From: Ailurus styani
Lineage: Eukaryota > Chordata > Mammalia > Carnivora > Ailuridae
Assembly: GCA_002007465.1 (NCBI GenBank)
Contig: LNAC01000339.1
Span: 62,001 to 126,000, forward strand
DNA: 64,000 bases
Reading direction: 5' to 3'
A program made the translations under genes and the position numbers. The notes beneath the pieces were generated by a model. The model made no database searches. It was not told the DNA's origin and was given only the letters and a program-made list of their open reading frames with translations. Of the stretch, positions 1 to 9,292 are shown piece by piece (the stretch's first letter is position 1; each line of letters begins with the position of its first letter).

Positions 1-970
1 TCATATACATTGAGAATTTTAATGTTCATCATTTGTGTTCGAACTCTGAATGGTTCATATATAGCACATTCAATTTGCAGGTAATTTCTGGACACAGTCT
101 CTAGAATATACCTTTTTTAGAGAAAGCTACTGCTATTGTGGTTAATGTTATCTGGTCAAATTTCTATACTGTAGGCTATAAACCTACTTGCCAGGCAAAT
201 GATATCTGTTCCCCATCACTAGGAGTAGAAGTCTGAACACTTCTGTTCATTGCATCTTAGTATCAGAGTCCAAGGAAAACACAACATATTCAGGAAATGG
301 ATAGAAAAACTCTTACACACATAGAAAAGAGGCAGAGCAAGATCAGTCCCAATAGTGGGCATCAATCCCTGATATCCAGTAGATTCCTTCTGACAACCAA
401 CACAAAGCAATTGGCTTGCATGCACTCCTTTTGTGCTGCTGTGGAAGGATTCCATTTCCTCCACATAAGGGACAGACATAGTTGTGAAGTTGATCAAGTG
501 CCATATGATATACACACTTAAGCAGAGCTATGGAGTTCCCACTGAATTTGAAAAAGAGAAAGATATTCCCAAACAAAGCCATAGGCCTGGCATAGGGCTG
601 TTGGGGCTCCTTATCTCTTGGTAAGGAAGTGTTCTGAGACCTAGGCTCTGATTGGGCAAGCCCAAGCAGGAAAAGCACATTGCACAATGGCAGTTTTTCC
701 GACAGTATAATTTTCATTCCTCAGGAAAATAAAGCTTTAATAGAGACACAAATCTGTCACTCAAAGAGGTAACATATAATGGTATGCAATCAAACAAGGC
801 TTTCATGTGTGTATATTTAAATATGAAATACTTGACTACCTTTTAAAAATCATCAGATAAGAGAAAGTGAGGATGAAATTCTAGATTCAATTTAAAAATA
901 TAGTTCTATATTTTAAAAATTAGGTTTACCATATGCTTTTATTTTCTTGTAAAATAGTATTGATGTTCTA
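1..970. other. Intergenic stretch without recognised repeat
   Basis: No recognised gene or repeat. The only notable item is an overlapping set of open frames on the minus strand between about 219 and 717, listed separately. The last 200 bases are AT-rich and lead into an L1 5'UTR fragment. Confidence 0.5.
343..717 (-). other. Unidentified 124-codon open frame, probably non-coding
   Basis: This is the longest open frame in the window. It starts at an ATG near 717 and reads to a stop near 343. The product would have a hydrophobic N-terminal stretch (about residues 8-20) and one CPLC pair near residue 82, with further cysteines near residues 100 and 105. I do not recognise the protein. A second minus-strand frame of 98 codons overlaps it from 515 to 219, so the open region as a whole is about 500 bases. 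It could be a fragment of a retroelement or processed pseudogene, or chance. There are no splice sites or neighbouring exons to support a gene. Confidence 0.15.
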
Positions 971-1440
971 GTTCAAGATGATGACATAGGAAGATACTAA
1001 ACACAACTCCACCTATAGACACACTGAGTCTACAGCTGCACATGGAACAATTTCCTTTTAAAAAAAAATCCAAAGTCTAGCTAAGTGATGCTACACATTG
1101 AACAAATGAGTTGAAAACCACATCGAAGAAGATAGGCAAGCCTGGGATACAATCTTACCAAAACTTTATGCCCAGCATGGCAACCCACATCCGAGAGGGA
1201 ACTCCAAACCTGGAGCTTTCCCTGAGGAGCAAAGGGCTTAAATTCTACATTGGGTACCCCAACTTTTAAGACATGTGCTTGAGAGATGGGACTCCAAACA
1301 GCCTAACTTTGAAAACTACTGGCAATCATGTCCCAAGGTCTGTAAAACCACAAGCCCCAGCAAATAGAGAAACAGCTCTCAGAGGGCTCACATGCCTGGA
1401 CTTACCTACTCCAGGGCCCAGTTCAGAGGCAGCCAATCAT
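971..1440 (+). mobile_element. L1 5'UTR fragment, carnivore type
   Basis: The text begins 'ttcaagatgatgacatagga', close to the start of carnivore L1 5'UTRs as I know them. It continues with the expected blocks: an ACACTGAGTCTACAGCTGCA segment, a TGGAACAATTTCC segment, and a purine-rich stretch with 'gaaaccacatcgaagaagat' character. It ends near 'cagttcagaggcagc' without a poly(A) tract. The piece is 5'UTR only and is followed directly by an inverted L1 segment, so it is part of a rearranged element or a separate truncated one. Confidence 0.75.
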
Positions 1441-1623
1441 AATTATTTTTTAGTACTTTACTACTTTTGTCCTTTAACCTCGATACTAGCTTTATAATTT
1501 ATTAACCTACCACCTTTAGTGTATATTTACCTTTCCAGTGACATCTATTCTTTCATATGTGTTCTTGTTATTAAGACCCCTTCTTTTCAGATTAAATGTT
1601 TCCCTATAATATTTCTTGTAAGG
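1441..1623 (-). mobile_element. Inverted L1 ORF1 3' end / inter-ORF fragment
   Basis: Read on the minus strand, this begins with 'gccttacaagaaatatta', matching the end of L1 ORF1 (the RPALQE-like C-terminal region), and runs into the AT-rich spacer between ORF1 and ORF2. The same sequence type occurs in the antisense L1 at about 27950-28320. It joins abruptly to forward ORF2 sequence at about 1624. Confidence 0.7.
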
Positions 1624-2530
1624 CTAAAAAGGAAGAAATAAAACTGTCATTATTTGAATATGACATTATATTAAATATAGAAAACCCTAAAAACTCCATC
1701 AAAAAACTGTTAAAACTAATAAATGAATACATTAAAGACATACAATTCGAATTCAGTACAAAAGAATATGTTGTGTCTCTATACGTTAACAATGACTTAT
1801 CAAAAAAAAATTTTAAAAACAACCTCACTTACCATAGCACCAAATAGAATAAAATATCTAAGAATAAATTTAACCAAGGAGGTAAGAGACCTGTACTATG
1901 AAACCTATAGGATAATGATTTAAAAAACTGAAGACAACACAAATAAATTGAAATATATTCTGTTCTCATGAATTGGAAGAATTTATATTGTTAAAATATC
2001 CATACTATCCAAAGCAATATATAGATTCAATCCAATCCCTATCAGAATTCCAATGGCATTCTTCAGAAAAAATAGAAAAAGCAATCCTAATATTTGTATC
2101 AAACCACAAAAGACCCCAAATATCCAAATCAGTCTTGAGAAAGAACAAAACAAAAGGCATCACACACCCTCATTTCAAACTATATTACAAAGCTATAGTA
2201 ATTAAAACAGTGTGGTAATCAGCATAGAAATAAGCAAATAGATCAATAAAAAAGAATAGGGAGCCCAAAAAAAACCCACGCATATATGGTCAATTAATTT
2301 ATACAAAGGAGCCAAAAATATGCAGTGGAGAAAGGATAGTCTCTTCAATAAATGATGCTGGAAAACTGGACAGCCACATACAAAAGAATGAAGCTGGACT
2401 ACTATCTCACATCATACAAAGAAATTAACTCAAAATGGATTAAAGACTTAAATGTAAAACCTGAAACCAAAAAACTCCTAGAAGAAAACATAGGTGGTAA
2501 ACTTTCTGACATAGGTCTTGGTGATGAATT

Positions 2531-2722
2531 ATTTTTTAAAGATTTTTTAATTTATTTATTTGACAGAGAGAGGTAACAAGTAGGCAGAGAGGCAGGCAGA
2601 GAGAGGAGGAAGCAGGCCCCCCGCTGAGCAGAGAGACCGATGCGGGGCTCAATCTCAGGACCCTGAGATTACAACCTGAGCCAAAGGCAGAGGTTTTAAC
2701 CCACTGAGCCACCCAGGCACCC
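2531..2722 (-). mobile_element. CAN-SINE, younger mustelid-like type
   Basis: Antisense copy: an A-tail complement (TTTTTTAAAGATTTTTT) at the left, GA-rich body, and tRNA-derived head ending 'gagccacccaggcaccc'. It is flanked by a 13-bp target-site duplication ttggtgatgaatt at 2518-2530 and 2723-2735. It is inserted in the L1 ORF2 remnant. Confidence 0.97.
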
Positions 2723-2890
2723 TTGGTGATGAATTTTTAACCTGTCATGAAAAGCAAAATCAACAAATCAAAAACAAACAAGTGAAACTACATCAAACTT
2801 AAAAACATTTGCACAGCAAAGGAATCCATCAACAAAGTGAAAAGACAACCTACTAAATGGGAGAATATATTTGCAAATTGTCTATCTTAT

Positions 2891-3076
2891 GGGCGCCTGG
2901 GTGGCTCAGTGGGTTAAAGCCTCTGCTTTCGGCTCAGGTCGTGATCTCAGTGTCCTGGGATCGAGGCCTGCATCGGGCCCTCTGCTCAGCAGGGAGCCTG
3001 CTTCCTCCTCTCCCTGTCTCTCTGCCTACTTGTAATCTCTCTCTCTGTGTCAAATAAATAAATAAAATCTTTAAAA
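2891..3076 (+). mobile_element. CAN-SINE, younger mustelid-like type
   Basis: Sense copy starting gggcgcctgggtggctcagt, with the GGTTAAAGCCTCTGC segment and tail 'aaataaataaaatcttt' plus A-run. A perfect 16-bp target-site duplication aaattgtctatcttat lies at 2875-2890 and 3077-3092. It sits 168 bases from the oppositely oriented SINE at 2531-2722. Confidence 0.98.
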
Positions 3077-3862
3077 AAATTGTCTATCTTATAAGGGGCT
3101 AATATCTGAAATATATAAAGAACTCATACAACTCATAGCAAAGAAGTAAGCATTTTTCTGATTAAAAAATGGGTAGAAGATCTGAATATACATCTTTCCA
3201 AAAGAGAAATACAGATGGACAACAGGTACATGAAAAGATGCTCAATGTTATTAATTATCAGGGAAATGCAAATCAAAACCACAATGAGATAATCAATTTA
3301 CATCAGTCAGAATAGTTAGCATCACAAACACAAGAAATAAGTGTTGATGAGGATGTGGAAAAATGGAACCTTTGTGCTCTGTTGGTAGGAATGTAAATTG
3401 GTATAGCCACTATGGAAAACAGTATGTAGGCTTCCCAAAACACTGAAAATAGAACTACCATATGAGCCAGTAGGTCCACTTCTGGTGTTTATTTGAAGAA
3501 AACAAAAATACTGACACAAAAAAGATACTGCACCCTCATGTTCATTGCAGCATTATTTATAATAGCTAAGACATGGAAACAACCTAAGTGCTCACTGATG
3601 GATAAATGTGGTATATTATTCAACCATAAAGAAGAATTTGTGGTATATTATTCAGATATAAGGAAGAGTGAAATATTGGCATTTGTGACAGCATGGATAG
3701 AACTTGAGGGCATTATGCTAAGTGAAATAAGTAAGATAGAGAAAGAGAAATACCCTATAATCTCTCTTATATGTGAAATCTTTAAAAAAAGAGAGAACAG
3801 ATCATTGATTTCTAGAGGTAGGAATTGAGGTAGAAGAAATAAACTTTTTTTTCTTAGTTTAA

Positions 3863-4412
3863 ATGAACTAAATAAAATTTTCAGTAGGTATATGGAAATA
3901 GACATCTTTATTATTAAGTATGAAAAATTATCCTGGGGAAGGGAATTCATTAGCCCCTGACACTTGAGGGAGCATCATATATTGGAATTTTTATATAAAT
4001 ATTGTCAAATTTGATTATCACATATGTATATTGATATACTTTTCTATACTTCTAATTCTCCTCTCTCCCTCTCCCCTGCCCCCCTTTCTCTGCCTTTCCT
4101 CTGTCTCTTTTGTGCTCTGTTAATTAGGTTTGAGACAAAAACACTTTAAACACCATTAAACTTTTTTCCCTGAATATTTCTTAATGGGGTTTTACATTTG
4201 TAACTCCTAAAGAGGTACACTGAATGCTGCAATTTCCAAATTATATATATATTTTTTGCTTGAAAGTGATTTTAATAAATGAATATCAACACATGAATAC
4301 TTCGTGGAATGGCATCTGGGTAAGCACAGGTTAGTCTATCCTGTAATATGGTTCCATGTACATTAATAAATATCTTCATTTCCAGGACATTCAAGGTACT
4401 TAAAATTACATC
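3863..4412. other. AT-rich intergenic stretch
   Basis: No gene or clear repeat apart from possible remaining L1 3'UTR at the left edge and a pyrimidine-rich patch (CTCCCTCTCC type) at about 4060-4110. Confidence 0.5.
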
Positions 4413-4428
4413 AAGGTACTTAAATTTA

Positions 4429-4650
4429 TTTATTTATTTATTTATTTATTATTATTTTTTAAAGATTTTATTTTTATTTATTTCACAGAGGGAGAGAGAT
4501 CACAAGGAGGCAGAGAGGCAGGCAGAGAGAAAAGGGGAAGCAGGCTCCCTGCTGAGCAGAGAGCCCGATGCGGGCCTCGATCCCAGGACCCTGAGATCAT
4601 GACCTGAGCCGAAAGCAGAGGCTTTAACCCACTGAGCCACCCAGGCGCCC
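4429..4650 (-). mobile_element. CAN-SINE, younger mustelid-like type
   Basis: Antisense copy with an expanded (TTTA)n tail complement at about 4425-4453, GA-rich body and head complement ending 'ccacccaggcgccc' at 4650. The 16-bp target-site duplication aaggtacttaaattta is perfect at 4413-4428 and 4651-4666. A further partial copy of the same word (tcaaggtacttaaaatta) lies just upstream at 4391-4408. Confidence 0.97.
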
Positions 4651-4666
4651 AAGGTACTTAAATTTA

Positions 4667-6058
4667 AAGTACTTAAAATTTACTATGAAGTGAATATAAT
4701 TTCATCTTTACATCAATTTATTTTCACGTATTTCACAAAATGAAACTGAATGTTGTAAAATGAAAATTCTCTCCTACATATAAAGAAAACTTAAAGTGCA
4801 AATTTTAATTAATTTCAATGATTTTGTAAGACACATTGTACAAAATTTAAACAGTACAAAAAGTATACAATAAAACTTCTGCCCTGACCCCAAACATTTG
4901 GTTCCCTTCTCCAGAAGCAATGAGAGTTAAAAGATTTTTGTGATTACTTCTAAAGATATTTTGTATACACAAAAATATTCATATATACACTTTTCCCATT
5001 TTCTTTAAAACACAAATTATAGTTGTCTGAAAAATTAAATAGTATTGGATTCCCGAAGCATTTGCCTTTAATATATCCATATGTTGATAAATTACTCTAA
5101 AAATATACCAATAAATAAATTACAGAACAGAACAGCAACAACAACAATGGCAACAAAAGACTGGAAGAAAGTTGGCAAAACCCATTAGAAATTATTAAGG
5201 AGTTTTCAAAAATATCAAGATATGATTATGGTAAGTTGTAGCTCCTGCAAATGTTTATCACTGTATGTGGTAATAAGTATTAAGAATAAGTATTAAGAAC
5301 ATCCAGTTTCTATTATTTAGAAGGTATCTAAAGAAGTATAGGAATTAGCCAGAATTTGTCATTTTTAATATAACCATAGGTCCTAGCTTGCATGCCACAA
5401 TCCTTCTTTGAGTCAGTTGTCCCATTGTAATTATGGATAGTGCTATCTTCTACTCTCAAATTTTTCTGATTCAGATAATTAGTTTATAGTCACCATTAAT
5501 CATATGGGATTTGGTACTTGGGATTCAGGAGAAGCCAAATTAGCCTCAAAATCAGTACAATTACCCATTCCATTCCAATCCCACCTAGTGGAACTGGTGA
5601 AGATAAACTGGTCTAAAAGACATGAGCCATTGCTTCCAGGTGTTGTTTTCCAACCATTTTGTGCTAAATGACCCACAGTGAGCTGGCCTGGGGTTCAGTG
5701 TTGGCCTGGAAGAGATCCACATAGCTATCACTAGGCAGCTAGTCCACATGACTTTTTCTCCCTAATCTTTCTTCTCACTAAGTTGCAAAGAGAACTTTGG
5801 GGACTTGCCTTGTTTGTATTTATTGACTATTCTTAAAATGAGTTATTGCTTAGAAAACATTACTCTTGTTTGCTTTTTATTGTTTGGAGGGTTGCAGAAT
5901 GCTTTTAAACTACTTTTAAAAGAATAAACCAAAATGCAGGTCACTGGTTATAAATTCAAGTAGACAGGAAATGTACTGAAAAGTTAAAGAAAGAAAGGTT
6001 CAACAATGAAATGAAAATGTATATTGAAACTACAGGCAACTTTTGGATACCATAGGTA

Positions 6059-6062
<4 letters not shown>
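4667..6062. other. Intergenic stretch, no recognised gene
   Basis: AT-rich, no coding signal. The part from about 5380 to 5800 is less AT-rich, but I could not assign it to a repeat family. Confidence 0.5.

Positions 6063-6110
<48 letters not shown>
6063..6110. repeat. (CT)24 microsatellite
   Basis: Uninterrupted CT dinucleotides over 48 bases; pure arrays of this length are usually polymorphic. Confidence 0.98.
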
Positions 6111-6113
<3 letters not shown>

Positions 6114-6544
6114 TTCCTTGGTAGGACTTTTGAGGACAAAGCTATTTAGACCATAGACCATTCTTCTATATGCTCACAGGCAATTAACTTATGGTTTTTA
6201 CTCCACAGAACAATGAAATTTTAAGCGGACAAGTTCCATTTAATTCACCCCTCTGAGTTCAATAAGACAAATGCAATATGAAAAGATTCCAGAAACTAAA
6301 AAAGGTATTTTGTTTTTAGCCCTCCTGATGTAGAAAGGAAGAAAAGTATAGTGCATTTATCCTCAAAGTTTCCCATGATGATTCCTTAAAATTATAAATA
6401 GAAAGATGAATTTTACTGTTCACCAAATAGGCTGAGGTGAGCGAACTAATTACATCACTTTCTCATTATAAAACTATAAACAAATTATTTGGCCAGTTAG
6501 AGCCCAGAGCCCAGAATCTTCACATTAAAGTGGTTGTTTTTCCA

Positions 6545-6680
6545 TTTGTTAGTAAATATTGACTTCTTCTATGTGCCATGAATCATAGATGTAAATATAA
6601 ATTGATGAACAAATGGACAAGATTTCTGCCTTCATAAAGCTTACAGTCTAGTGGATATTCAGTTATTCTATCATCAAGAA
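6545..6680 (-). mobile_element. L2 LINE relic
   Basis: Shows the antisense L2 3'-end pattern: 'atgtgccatgaatcatagatg' followed by 'ctgccttcataaagcttaca' and 'gtctagtgg'. It is heavily diverged. Confidence 0.6.
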
Positions 6681-7979
6681 AACGATAGTACCTATACATG
6701 GGTTTATTTTAAGAATTCAATGAAACAAATTTTGTAAAGCTTTAGCTTCTTGCATGGAATAATATAAAAAGTTATTGCTTGTCATACTGCTAAAGAAATA
6801 AGTGGGGTATTGAGTCAAAAACTGCTGTTGAATAAACAGAAATACAATGTATGGACTTCCTATCCATTGTTTATCAATCACACACTCTTATGCATGGTTG
6901 ATTTCCCTGAATTTGGAGGGTAGTGACTTCCTGTACTATAATAATCCATGAATTTAGGCAGGATTGAAAATTTTGTGAAAGACAACCTTCTGCTATCCCT
7001 GAGGGACACCTTGCTTTTTGATATCAGATTTTTATTTTTCCTCTTATCATTATGACAGAATAGTCTTTTGGGTTGCCTATTCTTAAATATAGAAAATTAA
7101 TACATGTAACCTGCAGGTATCATACTAGATCAAAACAATTTTGCAGCAAAAACATAATAGCATGCACTTTGACAGGCCCCTTTTTATTCCCATTCAATGA
7201 TCCTTCTACTGGTATGACTCCACTGAGCATATGTCTAAGCTATGAGCAGAAATACATCACAGCATATTTATATACATGTGATAAATACAGATATCCTTAA
7301 AGATAAATAAATAATACATAAATACATAAATGAATACATTTAAATACATTTAAATACAATTTGTATTACTTTTTCAAATTGATGAACATTTAAATTTTAA
7401 AGTTTAAGCAACCATTTAAAATTCAACATGATGGTACGCTTATAAAAGCGTACACTTTTATACACTTCTAATGATGTATTTATGAAAATTATGAACAAGC
7501 TTTCATTTAACACTTTCAAATTTTGATATTATAATGTGTAGTTTATTCTCTTATAAAGTACTATGAAAGTACTATTCTTCATCAATAGCCTCTTCACTCT
7601 GAAAGACCAAAAGATGATTAGTTAATATAAAAATACTTTAGAGGAACACAAAATATCAAGTCCCTTGATGTCACACTGAATTAAAAAATAAAATCCCACT
7701 TCTAAAAAAATAATTTTAAAAACAATATTTTGTAATGTTGTAAAATATGTAAATCATACAACAGAAATAATCATCTAAAAGAAAAGAGAAAAAAATTGGC
7801 AAATAACCAAGCAACCTAGTATTGAGAATCCTATGCTAGATTTGAATGAGTAACCTGTGTTTCAACTTTAACTTTTCTCTAATTCATTTTGACTTTGAAT
7901 CTTACTCTTATCATAAATAAAACAATCAGGTTGGTCAATTCATGTGATTCTCAGAGTGGGTAATATATACAACTTCCTC
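6681..7979. other. AT-rich intergenic stretch
   Basis: No gene seen. It includes a short patch of AAATACAT-like near-tandem units at about 7300-7370. Confidence 0.5.
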
Positions 7980-8295
7980 TGTGTTGGGAAATAATTCTCT
8001 ATGGGTCTGGTGTTTATGCACATCTTCTGAGCAGAGCGTATTAACAGCTGTGTTCAGACACGTTTACCTAACAGCCATGGAGACATAAAGATAGTGGTTC
8101 TTGGAGATCTTCCAAGCTGTCTCTCCTGGACACATCCTAGGATAATTAAGTTAAAAGCATCTCCTCCCCCTCTCCAGAGACATTCTAGGATAAGATAATG
8201 TTTCCTTCTCAAGAAAAAAAGACAGGAATGGAGAGGAGAGGAGAGGAGAGGGAAGGGGAGGGGAGGGGAAGGGAGGGGACTTTGCCAGAAGCACC

Positions 8296-8303
8296 TATAT
8301 AAG
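8296..8303 (+). promoter_or_regulatory. TATA box of the probable LTR
   Basis: tatataag lies just after the purine-rich tract and before 'agcaggctctcgat'. Transcription would be expected to start about 25-30 bases downstream if the element is an LTR. Confidence 0.45.
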
Positions 8304-8456
8304 AGCAGGCTCTCGATATCTTAGAGTCCAGAAGACATAATGAATCCACTGCATGCACATCTACCTGGGCCTGGCTGTGCATCAGCCCTATGGGGCCTGA
8401 AGGACACAAGAAACTGATAGAAACACGAGGTTCAAGCTGTCTACTATGCCATGAGT

Positions 8457-8462
8457 AATAAA
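8457..8462 (+). terminator. Poly(A) signal of the probable LTR
   Basis: aataaa in the context 'atgagtaataaactgttt', typical of the R/U5 part of LTRs. Confidence 0.45.
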
Positions 8463-8682
8463 CTGTTTAAACCATTTGAGCTAACTGTCTCCTTACTGGA
8501 TGAATCTATGGAAGTGGGACAAGTCAGTCTAGCAGCTGTGCTCATTACTGCTGTTTAGGAACTGCTTAATCACTTGACACTGATGATGGCTGAATCCCCA
8601 TTAAAATCACATGAGGTAATTTTCCAAAATATGCATGTTCCCCTGGATTCTTAGTTCTCCCACACATTTTTGGGTTTTGCTA

Positions 8683-9077
8683 TTTATTTAAAGATTTTAT
8701 TTATCGGGTGCCTGGGTGGCTCAGTGGGTTAAAGCCTCTGCCTTCGGCTCAGGTCATGATCTCAGGGTCCTGGGATCAAGGCCTGCATTGGGCTCTCTGC
8801 TCAGCAGGGAGCCTGCTTCCTCCTCTTTCTCTGCCTGCCTCTCTGCCTACTTGTGATCTCTCTCTCTCTGTGTCAAATAAATAAATAAAATCTTTAAAAA
8901 AAAGATTTTATTTATCCATTTGAGAGAGTGTGTGTACAAGTTGGGGGGAGGGGTAGAGGTAGAAGAAGCTTCCTTGCTGAGCAGGTAGCCCTACGTGGGC
9001 CTCGATCCCAGGACCCCAGGGTCATGACCCGAGCTGAAGGCAGATGCTTAACTTAATGAACCACGCAGGCACTCCTC
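8683..9077 (-). mobile_element. Older CAN-SINE split by a younger inverted SINE
   Basis: The antisense older copy has its tail complement at 8683-8705, resumes at 8917 with 'catttgagagagtgtgtgta', and ends with a damaged head complement near 9077 ('aaccacgcaggcactcc'). The body has more substitutions than the younger copies and the caniform-type GA-rich segment. The interruption is the sense SINE at 8706-8900. Confidence 0.93.
8706..8900 (+). mobile_element. CAN-SINE, younger mustelid-like type, nested
   Basis: Sense copy inserted in the T-rich tail of an antisense older SINE. The target-site duplication aaagattttatttatc (8690-8705 and 8901-8916) is itself SINE tail sequence. Together the two copies form a long inverted repeat with the tails facing. 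Confidence 0.97.
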
Positions 9078-9292
9078 CCATATTTTTTGAAGGCTGGCCT
9101 TAAGAAGCCATTATTTTTTAGTGAAAGACATCTTACTCTTAAGCTATGTTAAATAAATAAGGAAGGAAGGATGTAGAAAAATAAAGGGATAGAGAACCAC
9201 TGAAACAAGTTAATGGAACTCATTTATTAATAAAGGTAGACACTAAAGATGTAAAACTGAGGCTTCTGCCCTCAAGTGCCATACTGTCTTAT

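Larger units (their letters stand above)
1624..3862 (+). mobile_element. L1 ORF2 3' half and partial 3'UTR, degenerate
   Basis: Forward L1 sequence starting just before the reverse transcriptase catalytic motif. The usual F-A-D-D reads F-E-Y-D at 1653-1664, so the catalytic pair is damaged. Further recognisable ORF2 pieces are [10 protein letters not shown] and [21 protein letters not shown] around 2390-2500, and [20 protein letters not shown] around 3535-3590. Frames are broken by stops and shifts. Two CAN-SINEs interrupt it (2531-2722 and 2891-3076). The 3'UTR is recognisable to roughly 3860 ('gagaacagatcattg'); no clear poly(A) tail follows, so the true 3' edge is uncertain. Confidence 0.9.
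7980..8545 (+). mobile_element. Probable solo LTR of an endogenous retrovirus
   Basis: The layout is that of an LTR on the plus strand. It may start TGTGTTGGGAAATAATTC at 7980 (or TGTTGGG at 7982). A purine-rich tract of GGAGA/GGGGA units follows at 8229-8280, then a TATA box (tatataag, 8296-8303) and a poly(A) signal (aataaa, 8457-8462) about 155 bases downstream, which would bound an R region. A short U5-like segment ends near 8534-8545. No adjacent gag, pol or env sequence was recognised, so it is either solo or not an LTR. I could not define a target-site duplication, and the family is unknown to me. Confidence 0.55.

Noticed and set aside
2891..3076. tRNA-like head with A and B box character
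   Set aside because: This is the tRNA-derived head of a CAN-SINE, as in all the other copies; no functional tRNA gene is present.
3493..3828. 111-codon frame
   Set aside because: It is the L1 ORF2 C-terminal remnant ([13 protein letters not shown] region), not a host gene.
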